Part shown: piece after piece, positions 1-7,932 of the stretch
Layout: each line of letters starts with the position of its first letter
Numbering within the stretch: the stretch's first letter is position 1
Assembly: GCA_018367495.1 (NCBI GenBank)
Contig: JAGZGB010000042.1
Span: 1-14,741 of the forward strand
Direction: 5' to 3'
Origin: Veillonella sp.
GTDB taxonomy: Bacteria > Bacillota_C > Negativicutes > Veillonellales > Veillonellaceae
DNA length: 14,741 nt
The notes under the pieces: generated by a model
The model's input: only the letters and a program-made list of their open reading frames with translations
Databases searched by the model: none
What the model was told of the DNA's origin: nothing
Position numbers and translations under genes: made by a program

Positions 1-3000
1 ATCTTCCATTTGTTGTTTATTTACCGCAGATGTTGCTGCTGTACCAGCTGCTACATTTTTAAGTTCTGTGTTACCAGCATCAATACCAGTACCTTCAAGC
101 TTAACGGTATGTGTACCATCAGTAGCAGTGACGCCAGTCGGTGCTACCGTTGTAGTATTCTTACCATCTGTAGTAGATAATCCATCTTTTGTCACGGACG
201 TTGTTTTACCGGCACCGTCAGTAATGGTAGAGGACGTGCCTGTTACAGTTTGTGTATTACCTGCACCGTCAGTGTAAGTAGCAGATGTTAAGCCAGTTAA
301 TACTTTGGCCAATCTAACATTTAATGTACCAGCACCATCAGATACGACACCAACATTACCAGTAGTTAAGTCAGCTGGTGTTGTTACACCACCTTTAATA
401 GATAATACTTCACCATGTTTACGAACAGAAGTTGTACCTGTGTCACCATCAAATTTATGTTCTGCATCCGCTAATGCTTGTGCGTTATTAGCGTTCGCTT
501 TAGTAACAGCATCATTAATGGCTTTTGCTACATTTTGTGTGGTAGCTACGCCATCTTTACCGGCTGTAGACCCTTGTGTAGATCCAGCGGCACCAATAGT
601 ACCAGTAGTATCATCAAGAACTAGCTTACCTTCGTCTACATTAACTGTATATGTTTTTACACCTGCTGCAGTAGCATCAGATACTGTAGCTAAACCAGTT
701 CCAGCCACCTTAACGGCATCTTGTGCTGCTGTCTTAGCAACTTCTTTTACAGCATTTTCAGATACAGCTACTTCATAGGTTTCATTCTTAGCGGTACCAG
801 TTTGTCCTGTTACAGTGGCTAAGTTGTTATCGCCAGTCAATGTTTTAGCCACTACTTTTTCTGTAGAGCTTGCTGCTGTTTGTGCATTAGCGATAGCTGC
901 ATCCATTTGTCCTTTGCTTACCGCAGAATCGGCTGCAGTTCCATCGGCAATGCCTTTAATTTCTTTACCACCAGCATTAATACCATCTGTTTTATCGATA
1001 GTAACACCACCAACAGTCACTTTATCGAAGGATACGTTTTTCGCAGTACCAATGGTAATATTACGGCCTGTATTGGTAATGGCAATATTATCACCATTAA
1101 CAAAGTTTACAGTTTCCCCACCTGCTACAGCAGTATTATTGCTACCATTAGTAGCTACATTCCATGTAGCCGCAGTTTTAGCAAGATCTTTAATATGTGT
1201 ATCACCAGCTGTGGATAAATTAGATAAATCCTTATTAGCTGCATTAGCCGCTTGAGTAACAGCATCTTTTAGCTTTTGTGTGGATGCTACAGATACATTC
1301 GTACCACTAGCTGTTGTACTAATTAAAGCATCGCTACCACTTTCACCATTAATATAGAACTTAATACCACTTGGTGAGTTCAATGCTTGACCAGTAGTAG
1401 AACCAGATTGAGCTGCTAATGTAATTGTATTTTTCCCTAATTCACTAGTAGAATCCGCTACAGTTTTAATAGCTGCATCCATTTGACTCTTATTCACAGC
1501 ATCAGTACCAGCTACACCTTGGATTACACCAGAAATGACTTTATTACCAGCATTAATACCAGTAGATGTTACAGATGGGCCATTAGAAATGGTTAGTCCA
1601 TTTGTATTCAAAGTACTATTTCCAGTTTTAATACTTTTACCAGAAACCTCACCAGTTGTACCATTTAAAACAATCTGATTAGCCCCAGTACCAACAGTTA
1701 CATTATCAGCTGTAAGCTGGCTAGTCGTACCTACAGTAATAGTTGTACCAGATTGTGTAAGGCTGATATTTTTACCATCTTTGAATGTAACCTTATTACC
1801 ACCTGAAACTTTTTGAACTGCCCCTGTATTAACAGCTAAATCCCATGCAGAACCTTCTTTGGCCTTATTAATAGCAGTAGCTACATTTTGAGCTGTTGCC
1901 AACCCATCAGCACCAGATAATGATGCAGTCCCTGCTACATCGCTTTGAATTGTACCTTTTGTAGTATTAATAGCAACTGTATTACCAACCATAGAAGTAG
2001 TAATATAGGAACCGGTAGCACCCTTGACATTAAACTCTATATTATTATCGTTTAAAGATTGACTAGAACGAGCACCACTATCCGCACCTACTGAAATAGT
2101 ACGTTTTACAGCTGCTTCGGAATCACCAATAGATTTTTTAGTAGCTGCATTTAAATCATAAGTAATCTGGCCATTATTTCCTACTGTAGCTACTGTAGAT
2201 TTACCATCGGTAAACGTAAATCCATCGGTTAACTTAACACTATTAGCTGTACCACTATTAGCTTTATAAGCAATTTTTTGATCCGCATTCGCTTGGTTAA
2301 TAGAGTCTGCTACATTCCTAGCATCAGCCACACCTATACTTGCACTGGCAGTGCCATTACTAACAGTTATAGTTTCTTTTTTAGCCTTAATAACCAAGCC
2401 TTGATTAGCTGCAGCCGTTGTTATATATGTTGTATCACCAGTAACAGCTAGCTTACTATTCGCTAAATTAACATCTCCGCTAGAACTATTATCTCCTGTG
2501 AAAGCTAAATTAACACTCTTAAGTTGAGCTACGTTAACAGCATCTGTATCATTTTTACCAGCTGCAAGGCCAGTAATTTGACGTGTATTAGTACCATCGC
2601 CAATAGAAACAGCACCCCAAGTACTAGTCAACGCATTTCCAGTTAACCCAGTATATTTATTTGTACGATTTGCATTAGCATCATATCCAGATACACCAGA
2701 TGCTGTATTGGCTTTAGATTTGTACCCAAGAGCAACACCTTGAGTTATAGTTGCGGATGCAGAATCCCCAATAGCGACTGCATAATCCTCAGTTGCCGTT
2801 GCACCACGCCCTACTGCAACAGCAGATGTTTTTGTTGCCTCAGTTTGAGGACCAATAGCTGTAGCCGAAGCACCTTTTGCTTTACTCTTATACCCAAGAG
2901 CAACTGAATTAGTATCTGTCGACTCTGATGTTTCACCGATTGCAATAGATCCACTGTCAGTAGCATTTGCACTTGTACCTAAAGAAACTGAATCTGAACC

Positions 3001-3894
3001 ACTAGCAGTCGCTTTTACACCAAGAGAGAGAGCATTACTATTACTAGCCTTTGCATTATAGCCCATTGCAATAGCTTTACTAGCTGTTGCCTCTGTTTTT
3101 TCAGTGTTATCATTAAAATTAGTTCCGTTACCACCACCAATAGCAATAGCGTTTTCAGCAGCAGCTCTTGCACTACGGCCTAATGCTGTTGCATTTCCAC
3201 CTGTTGCGACAGCTCTTAAGCCAACAGCTGTATCGCCCCATTTTTGATAATTAGCAATATCAGTTGATGAATCAGTATATGGATTGGACTGAATATTAAT
3301 GCCAGATCCATATACATCTGCACCAGCTAGGGCTTGCCAACCTAATGATACAGAACCTTGTCCATAGCCACGAGCACTTACCCCCATAACAGTAGCACCC
3401 ATCTTAGGTGCTCTCGTTTGTTCACCTATAGCCACTGCATGATCTGACATAGCCGATGTTTGATAACCAATAGCAATACCATAATCACCAGTAACATTGG
3501 TTTGTTTCCCCATCGAAATCCCATAGGATCTACTATTTCCTGCACCAATACCAATTGTAATTGTATCTAGACCTTCTGACCTTGATGAAAGGCCAATGGC
3601 AATAGAAGGTGCCACTCTGGCTTTACCAGTAGCCGGGTCTATTGCCGAAGCACCCAAAGCCTCTGTATTAGGGCCAATCGCTACCCCCCCAGGAGTTGTT
3701 TTCCCCCAAACATTATTACTCGCAGCAGGAGTGCCTGCTCCTGCCGCCATTACATTACAGCCTTGTGTAGCTAACCCCGCTAAAATGGCAGCAACAATAA
3801 TTTTCTTTTTACCAGTCGTATTTTTAGCAATTTCTGATACGACTACATAGCATTGTTTGCTTTTAGACCAAACAACCTTAAAGATCTTATTCAT
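1..3894 (-). CDS. Giant YadA-like trimeric autotransporter adhesin (3' end outside window)
   Basis: The reading frame is open from the start to the left edge (1298 codons, no stop), so the C-terminal stalk and YadA anchor are missing from view. The N-terminus is an extended signal peptide region: MNKIFKVVWSKSKQ, then CYVVVSEIAK, then a basic stretch and a hydrophobic core to about residue 50. A YadA-type head follows (about residues 65-440), made of many roughly 14-residue repeats with AIG or SxAxG cores. A neck with DAVNVAQL sits near residue 453. The rest is stalk, with neck-like DAVNKSQMD, DSAVSKGQMD and SAVNKQQMED near residues 800, 992 and 1291, separating Gly/Thr-rich segments. The family forms homotrimeric fibres anchored in the outer membrane that bind host or partner cells. 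A second ATG lies one codon upstream (3897); I chose 3894 because it sits 6 nt from the GGAG Shine-Dalgarno and begins the canonical ESPR. Family assignment is firm; ligand and specific name cannot be told. Confidence 0.93.
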   Translation of the reverse strand, partial: MNKIFKVVWSKSKQCYVVVSEIAKNTTGKKKIIVAAILAGLATQGCNVMAAGAGTPAASNNVWGKTTPGGVAIGPNTEALGASAIDPATGKARVAPSIAIGLSSRSEGLDTITIGIGAGNSRSYGISMGKQTNVTGDYGIAIGYQTSAMSDHAVAIGEQTRAPKMGATVMGVSARGYGQGSVSLGWQALAGADVYGSGINIQSNPYTDSSTDIANYQKWGDTAVGLRAVATGGNATALGRSARAAAENAIAIGGGNGTNFNDNTEKTEATASKAIAMGYNAKASNSNALSLGVKATASGSDSVSLGTSANATDSGSIAIGETSESTDTNSVALGYKSKAKGASATAIGPQTEATKTSAVAVGRGATATEDYAVAIGDSASATITQGVALGYKSKANTASGVSGYDANANRTNKYTGLTGNALTSTWGAVSIGDGTNTRQITGLAAGKNDTDAVNVAQLKSVNLAFTGDNSSSGDVNLANSKLAVTGDTTYITTAAANQGLVIKAKKETITVSNGTASASIGVADARNVADSINQANADQKIAYKANSGTANSVKLTDGFTFTDGKSTVATVGNNGQITYDLNAATKKSIGDSEAAVKRTISVGADSGARSSQSLNDNNIEFNVKGATGSYITTSMVGNTVAINTTKGTIQSDVAGTASLSGADGLATAQNVATAINKAKEGSAWDLAVNTGAVQKVSGGNKVTFKDGKNISLTQSGTTITVGTTSQLTADNVTVGTGANQIVLNGTTGEVSGKSIKTGNSTLNTNGLTISNGPSVTSTGINAGNKVISGVIQGVAGTDAVNKSQMDAAIKTVADSTSELGKNTITLAAQSGSTTGQALNSPSGIKFYINGESGSDALISTTASGTNVSVASTQKLKDAVTQAANAANKDLSNLSTAGDTHIKDLAKTAATWNVATNGSNNTAVAGGETVNFVNGDNIAITNTGRNITIGTAKNVSFDKVTVGGVTIDKTDGINAGGKEIKGIADGTAADSAVSKGQMDAAIANAQTAASSTEKVVAKTLTGDNNLATVTGQTGTAKNETYEVAVSENAVKEVAKTAAQDAVKVAGTGLATVSDATAAGVKTYTVNVDEGKLVLDDTTGTIGAAGSTQGSTAGKDGVATTQNVAKAINDAVTKANANNAQALADAEHKFDGDTGTTSVRKHGEVLSIKGGVTTPADLTTGNVGVVSDGAGTLNVRLAKVLTGLTSATYTDGAGNTQTVTGTSSTITDGAGKTTSVTKDGLSTTDGKNTTTVAPTGVTATDGTHTVKLEGTGIDAGNTELKNVAAGTAATSAVNKQQMED

Positions 3895-3966
3895 CATGTT
3901 CTCCTTTAATAACTAACACTCACTAACAGGATGTTCTTTCTGTTTTCTATAATTTATATAGTTTTC

Positions 3967-3996
3967 ATATTACTCTTTATTAATTATATGAGTTAA
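3967..3996 (-). promoter_or_regulatory. Candidate promoter of the giant adhesin gene
   Basis: On the minus strand TTAACT (3996-3991) and TAATAT (3972-3967) are separated by 18 nt, about 70 nt ahead of the start codon. The surrounding DNA is so AT-rich that chance matches are likely, so this is only a candidate. Confidence 0.25.
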
Positions 3997-4330
3997 CTTC
4001 ATAATTTTATCATAATCCGATGTTACGTACCAAATATTATTTTCTCTATTTAGTAAAATTTTTATACATTATATAATTCACAATGCTTAAAAATAACCAA
4101 ATATTATCACTATTGTTTATAGATATAGATATTTTAAATTTCACTATTATTGTATTTTTATAATAATCCATTTATACTGTGATTTATATTCAATTATTAA
4201 AAAAATTATTCTATATTATCATTTTCATATTTTACTCATATTTTTTAGATTTTTTTACGATTTAACTCAAACAAAAGATATAGTTTTAAATTATAAGATA
4301 TTAATTTTATAGTTAATATAACTTTTACAC

Positions 4331-4369
4331 AAAAAAAGATACTTCACATGATTATGAAGTATCTTTTTT
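4331..4369 (-). terminator. Intrinsic terminator of the thi operon (bidirectional)
   Basis: A perfect 9-bp stem (gatacttca, 4338-4346, with tgaagtatc, 4355-4363) encloses an 8-nt loop and is flanked by A7 on the left and T6 on the right. Read on the minus strand it gives a hairpin followed by seven U residues, about 160 nt after the thiE stop. The symmetry would also let it stop plus-strand transcription. Confidence 0.85.
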
Positions 4370-4526
4370 ATTCTATATATTTTGTATACTTTTTCAGTTT
4401 TTTCTTCACATATTAGATTGTGAATCTATCAATATAACGAATATATTAATACTATATATATAACTATTCTTTATTTATATCAATTTTCCATAAATATCAT
4501 GAAATATAGTTATACCTATCAATCTA

Positions 4527-5183
4527 TTATCTTACTCTAACATATCCAGATAGTAATTCATGTATTGTTTCTTGCATGTCTGAAGAATCTGTAATTTCAG
4601 AAACAGCACAGATGAAATCAGGATGGGCATTCCAAACACTTTCTACATTTGAAGTTTTAATCCCTCCAATTGCTACTATAGGGAGTTTACTAAATTGTTT
4701 AGCCCAATGTACATAAGAAATCCCTACAGGATGTGCATTAGGCTTTGTTTGTGTAGAGAAAACAGGTCCCACCCCAATATAATCGATTATATTCTGATAT
4801 CGATTAGCACATTTTAAATCATTAATACTATGCGTGGACCATCCAATTAGCATATCAGATCCCACAATACGCCGTACTGTATTAGGCGGTAGATCATCTT
4901 GCCCTACATGAACACCGTCAGCATGAACAGCTAAAGCTAAATCTACATAATCATCAATAATAAGTAGGGCATGATACGCCGAAGTCAACTGGCGTAATAC
5001 CATAGCCTCCTGATAACGTAATATCGGTGTTTTATGTTTTTCCCGATATTGAATGATACGAATTCCAGCACTCAACATGTCTTGTACTAAAGGAACTACA
5101 TCTCGATTACCACCAGTAATCCCATAAATAGGACATGATTCCATCACTTTTGTTAGTTGCTCTCTTCGACTTGTTGCTTTCAT
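4527..5183 (-). CDS. thiE: Thiamine-phosphate synthase ThiE
   Basis: Joins HMP-pyrophosphate and the carboxylated thiazole phosphate to give thiamine phosphate, releasing pyrophosphate, in the cytoplasm. At 218 aa it has the usual length of this TIM-barrel family. Visible hallmarks are IIQYREK (residues 43-49; most homologues read QLREK), IDDYVDLALAV (77-86), DGVHVGQDDLP (89-99), IGWSTHS (113-119), the phosphate-binding GPVFSTQTK (139-147) and AIGGI (171-175). It is the last gene of the operon; its ATG follows the thiF stop after one base, so translation is probably coupled. No thiD or thiM is fused or adjacent, so HMP phosphorylation must be encoded elsewhere. Confidence 0.96.
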   Translation of the reverse strand: MKATSRREQLTKVMESCPIYGITGGNRDVVPLVQDMLSAGIRIIQYREKHKTPILRYQEAMVLRQLTSAYHALLIIDDYVDLALAVHADGVHVGQDDLPPNTVRRIVGSDMLIGWSTHSINDLKCANRYQNIIDYIGVGPVFSTQTKPNAHPVGISYVHWAKQFSKLPIVAIGGIKTSNVESVWNAHPDFICAVSEITDSSDMQETIHELLSGYVRVR

Positions 5184-5184
5184 C

Positions 5185-5811
5185 TTAGTCTCTACCTTTA
5201 TCTAATACTATGGATAATGCTACATCAGCTTGTTTAGCTGCTGCAATTGATACACGAGGGGCGTACGGATTAGCATCAGCAATATCAGATGTTTCATCAC
5301 CAATTACATATATATCAGTTCCGATTTTCTTGGTAGTTAAGTCATCTGACTTGCCAATCCCTGCTAGTCCAGAAACCATAATTTTAGGTTTTACCATAGA
5401 CAAAGTCCCTTCTACAAACATTGATTTAGCATCTGCAGAATCAAAGGCTTCTATCAATATATCTGCTGCATCATAAATGGCAGGTATACTGTCTTTTGTT
5501 AAAGCCTCTCGATAGGTGACCACCGTAATATTAGGGTTGATCTCTGTAAGGATATCTTGTAAGGCATCCACTTTAAACTGTCCCACATGGTGAGGAAAAT
5601 AGTATTGACGATTCAAGTTACTCATTTCTACTCTATCATAATCGGCAATGATAAAGTGACGTATGCCACTACGGGCCAAATTGACGGCACAATTAGACCC
5701 TAATCCACCGGCCCCCATGATACCAATAACAGTTTCTTGAAGTAGAGAAAAGTCAGATTCACTATAAAACTTTGCAATAGCCTGTTCGAACGTATTACCT
5801 ATATGCACCAT
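5185..5811 (-). CDS. thiF: ThiS adenylyltransferase ThiF, short family-2 type
   Basis: An E1-like enzyme expected to adenylate the C-terminal glycine of ThiS so it can accept sulfur. A Rossmann nucleotide-binding motif GAGGLGSN occupies residues 33-40. It is followed by ADYDRVEMSNLNRQ (56-69), typical of the ThiF/MoeB/UBA1 fold, and a lysine (K80) in the usual ATP-binding position. At 208 aa it is shorter than E. coli ThiF (about 250 aa). It lacks the paired CxxC zinc motifs, and its only cysteine is C41 beside the glycine loop, so there is no equivalent of the E. coli active-site cysteine. This fits the compact ThiF subfamily of anaerobic Firmicutes. It has a good AAGGAG site 8 nt before the ATG and lies in the operon directly after thiH. 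Confidence 0.92.
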   Translation of the reverse strand: MVHIGNTFEQAIAKFYSESDFSLLQETVIGIMGAGGLGSNCAVNLARSGIRHFIIADYDRVEMSNLNRQYYFPHHVGQFKVDALQDILTEINPNITVVTYREALTKDSIPAIYDAADILIEAFDSADAKSMFVEGTLSMVKPKIMVSGLAGIGKSDDLTTKKIGTDIYVIGDETSDIADANPYAPRVSIAAAKQADVALSIVLDKGRD

Positions 5812-5823
5812 ACTTTAAGCTCC

Positions 5824-6924
5824 TTACAACATTTGCCAATCTTTAAATACTGGTTGATATCCCGTATGTTCTAACATAGCAACCATGTCATGTACACTAC
5901 GGTTATCACTAATGGTAAATTGACTAGAGTCATCTTGTTTAGTATGACCACCTACCGAAGTAGTTACTCCAGCAGATACTTTTGTAATCCCCAATGGAAC
6001 AAGATGATCGCGCATAGTTCTACTTTCACGAGAGGATAACGTAATCCCCACTCTTGGGAATAATAACCGCAAAGCTAAAATATATTGTACTAGCGAAACA
6101 TCATCTACAGGATGTTCTGGTGAATACCCGACTGCACAAGGTCGAATCCGTGGTACCGATACTGAAAGCTCTACATCTGGATATGACTGCATTAAATATT
6201 GCAAGTGTAACATTGTCTTATATGCTTCTCTATGCCATTCATCAAGGCCCATCAAAGCACCAATATTAACGACTCTAAAGCCAGCTTGGCAAGCTAATTC
6301 AGGTGTATCAATCCGTTTTTCATAGTCACTCTTTGGCCCAAATGGATGCAATGTCTTATATAACGTAGGATTATACGTTTCTTGGAACATAGTCATTCCA
6401 TCAGCACCAGCTTTTACAAGTGATTGATACTCTTCTAATGTAAGCGAATATACTTCTATGCTAACACTACTAAATTGTTTTACCAGTCGTTCTACAGCGG
6501 ATTGAATATATGAAGGAGGGCTACATGTTTTTGATTCGCCAGTCAATACTAGCACTTGTTCCAACCCTGTTTTTGCAATAGCTTGTGCTTCTGACTCGAT
6601 ATCATCCATGGTCAATTTTTCTCGAACAATCGAACTATGATGACTATACCCACAATAGACACAACCGTTATCACAGTAATTGGAAATATACATAGGGGTA
6701 AATAATTGCATAGTATATCCAAATTGTTGTACAGTCCGTTCATGAGCTAACCGAGCCATGGTTTCTATATGAGGGATAGCCTTAGGAGATAGTAAAATCA
6801 AGGCATCATGTATATCTATGTGAGATTTTGAAAGCGTAGATACCACTTGCTCATCAGTTATATTAGCAAGAGTCTGAGCTATAGCTTCATCTGAAATTGT
6901 GGAAAGTACATCTACAAACGACAT
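5824..6924 (-). CDS. thiH: 2-iminoacetate synthase ThiH (radical SAM tyrosine lyase)
   Basis: Cleaves L-tyrosine to dehydroglycine (2-iminoacetate) and p-cresol by radical SAM chemistry, supplying the glycine-derived part of the thiazole. It does the job of the O2-dependent ThiO oxidase and so suits an anaerobe. The 4Fe-4S motif CDNGCVYC (CxxxCxxC) has cysteines at about residues 84, 88 and 91 of the chosen protein, preceded by LFTPMYISNY as in other ThiH proteins. Length (366 aa) is normal. The frame also has an upstream GTG at 6933, one base after the thiG stop. I prefer the ATG at 6924 because GGTGA (6934-6930) lies 5 nt before it, whereas the GTG has only a weak site. The choice changes three residues. 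Confidence 0.95.
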   Translation of the reverse strand: MSFVDVLSTISDEAIAQTLANITDEQVVSTLSKSHIDIHDALILLSPKAIPHIETMARLAHERTVQQFGYTMQLFTPMYISNYCDNGCVYCGYSHHSSIVREKLTMDDIESEAQAIAKTGLEQVLVLTGESKTCSPPSYIQSAVERLVKQFSSVSIEVYSLTLEEYQSLVKAGADGMTMFQETYNPTLYKTLHPFGPKSDYEKRIDTPELACQAGFRVVNIGALMGLDEWHREAYKTMLHLQYLMQSYPDVELSVSVPRIRPCAVGYSPEHPVDDVSLVQYILALRLLFPRVGITLSSRESRTMRDHLVPLGITKVSAGVTTSVGGHTKQDDSSQFTISDNRSVHDMVAMLEHTGYQPVFKDWQML

Positions 6925-6929
6925 ATCTC

Positions 6930-6936
6930 TCACCCT
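6930..6936 (-). promoter_or_regulatory. Ribosome binding site deciding the thiH start
   Basis: AGGGTGA on the minus strand overlaps the thiG stop codon and the alternative GTG. It is spaced 5 nt from the ATG at 6924, which favours that ATG as the true start. Confidence 0.5.
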
Positions 6937-7705
6937 ACTTTCGTAAAAATCCAGTTAATGGTGAAGAAGCGCTCCCAACAGTTTTCTTAGGGGCACATTT
7001 AGCAAGATATGCTTTTCTTCCAGCCTGTACAGCATGGTAAAAGGCCTCTGCCATTCCTACTGGATTAGGGCTTGTAGCAATAGCCGTATTTACTAACACT
7101 GCACTAGCCCCCATTTCCATAGCAATAACTGCATCAGAAGGCCGTCCAATCCCAGCATCCACAATAATAGGGACTTGCAAGGAATCAATGAGAATTTCAA
7201 TGAGCCCTTTTGCCTCAAGGCCTCTATTGCTGCCAATAGGAGATGCTAAGGGCATAACACATCCAGCGCCAGCTTCAACTAATCGCTTTGCATCCATCAA
7301 ATTAGGACTCATATAAGGAAATACGACAAAACCTTCTTTCGCCAATACTTCCGTAGCCTTAATCGTTTCCATATTATCAGGCATCAAATATCGTTGATCT
7401 TGAATCACTTCAATCTTAATCAAGTTACCACAGCCTAATTCTCTAGCCATTCGAGCAATACGTATCGCTTCTTCTGCATTCCTAGCGCCAGATGTATTTG
7501 GCAACAAGTGCATAGTATCAGGAATATAGCTTAAAATATCCCCCTCTGACTGTGCTGTATTAGCCCGTCTTAAGGCAACTGTAACAATATCTGTGCGAGA
7601 AGCTTCTAAGGCTTCTTTCATTAACGGATAGGAAGCAAATTTACCTGTTCCCACTAATAAGCGACTTGAAAAGTTAGTATTACCAATTGTAAATGTATCT
7701 GACAT
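6935..7705 (-). CDS. thiG: Thiazole synthase ThiG
   Basis: Condenses 1-deoxy-D-xylulose 5-phosphate, ThiS-thiocarboxylate sulfur and dehydroglycine into the thiazole phosphate; it works with ThiS and ThiH. Length (256 aa) is typical. Visible motifs are RLLVGTGK (residues 15-22), [14 protein letters not shown] (67-80), IKIEV (96-100) whose K97 is the expected Schiff-base lysine, [19 protein letters not shown], and a C-terminal SASSPLTGF. The ATG follows the thiS stop after one base and uses a Shine-Dalgarno inside the end of thiS, so the two partners are translationally linked. Confidence 0.97.
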   Translation of the reverse strand: MSDTFTIGNTNFSSRLLVGTGKFASYPLMKEALEASRTDIVTVALRRANTAQSEGDILSYIPDTMHLLPNTSGARNAEEAIRIARMARELGCGNLIKIEVIQDQRYLMPDNMETIKATEVLAKEGFVVFPYMSPNLMDAKRLVEAGAGCVMPLASPIGSNRGLEAKGLIEILIDSLQVPIIVDAGIGRPSDAVIAMEMGASAVLVNTAIATSPNPVGMAEAFYHAVQAGRKAYLAKCAPKKTVGSASSPLTGFLRK

Positions 7706-7706
7706 A

Positions 7707-7904
7707 TTAACCGCCTCCTACAAAACTAACAATTTCTAATCGATCAGCTGCCGTAAGTACGGTAGTGGTATACAATTCTTTACTGATAATTTCACCATTT
7801 AGTTCTACTACAAAGCGCTTACCAGCATATCCAAGCTCATCTAAAAGGGTACTGAGCTGATTGGATACGACTAATTTAGCTTCGCCATTTATAATAATTT
7901 CCAT
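7707..7904 (-). CDS. thiS: Sulfur carrier protein ThiS
   Basis: A 65-aa ubiquitin-like protein that carries sulfur as a C-terminal thiocarboxylate to ThiG. It begins MEIIINGE, has the usual beta-grasp spacing, and ends VSFVGGG, with the terminal Gly-Gly that ThiF adenylates. It lies 28 nt after thiC with a GGGAGG site 6 nt from the ATG, and directly before thiG. Small size, di-glycine end and position make the call safe. Confidence 0.96.
   Translation of the reverse strand: MEIIINGEAKLVVSNQLSTLLDELGYAGKRFVVELNGEIISKELYTTTVLTAADRLEIVSFVGGG
7714..7719 (-). promoter_or_regulatory. thiG Shine-Dalgarno embedded in the thiS glycine codons
   Basis: AGGAGG on the minus strand lies within the last coding codons of thiS (GTA GGA GGC GGT) and 8 nt before the thiG ATG. 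The codons for the functional Gly-Gly tail therefore double as the ribosome site of the next gene. Confidence 0.75.
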
Positions 7905-7932
7905 AATGACCTCCCTAGCCCATCCAATTCAG

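Larger units (their letters stand above)
3898..4526. other. AT-rich intergenic region without a gene
   Basis: This spacer lies between the end of the thiamine operon and the giant adhesin gene. It is extremely AT-rich and stop-rich in all frames. I see no gene, tRNA or mobile element. It holds the thi operon terminator (4331-4369), a small inverted repeat tagatt-gtg-aatcta at 4414-4428, and a candidate adhesin promoter. The stretch 4020-4330 is almost featureless A/T and may simply be the long upstream region of the adhesin gene. Confidence 0.6.

Noticed and set aside
68..1255. Plus-strand open frames of 69-157 codons rich in Pro/Val/Ala
   Set aside because: They are antisense shadows of the low-complexity adhesin stalk. 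The minus frame is open throughout with clear family motifs, and the plus frames lack domains.
2600..3700. Repeated short sequence pattern that might suggest a CRISPR array or tandem DNA repeat
   Set aside because: The periodicity is the roughly 14-residue AIG repeat of a YadA head in an open frame; the DNA copies are diverged and there are no constant repeats with unique spacers.
3735..3780. LATQGC in the giant adhesin leader as a possible lipobox
   Set aside because: The residues before the cysteine (T-Q-G) do not fit a lipobox, and the ESPR plus autotransporter architecture explains the leader.
4200..4260. Homopolymeric T tracts before the giant adhesin as a phase-variation switch
   Set aside because: They lie more than 300 nt from the start codon, outside the candidate promoter, in DNA that is A/T-rich throughout.
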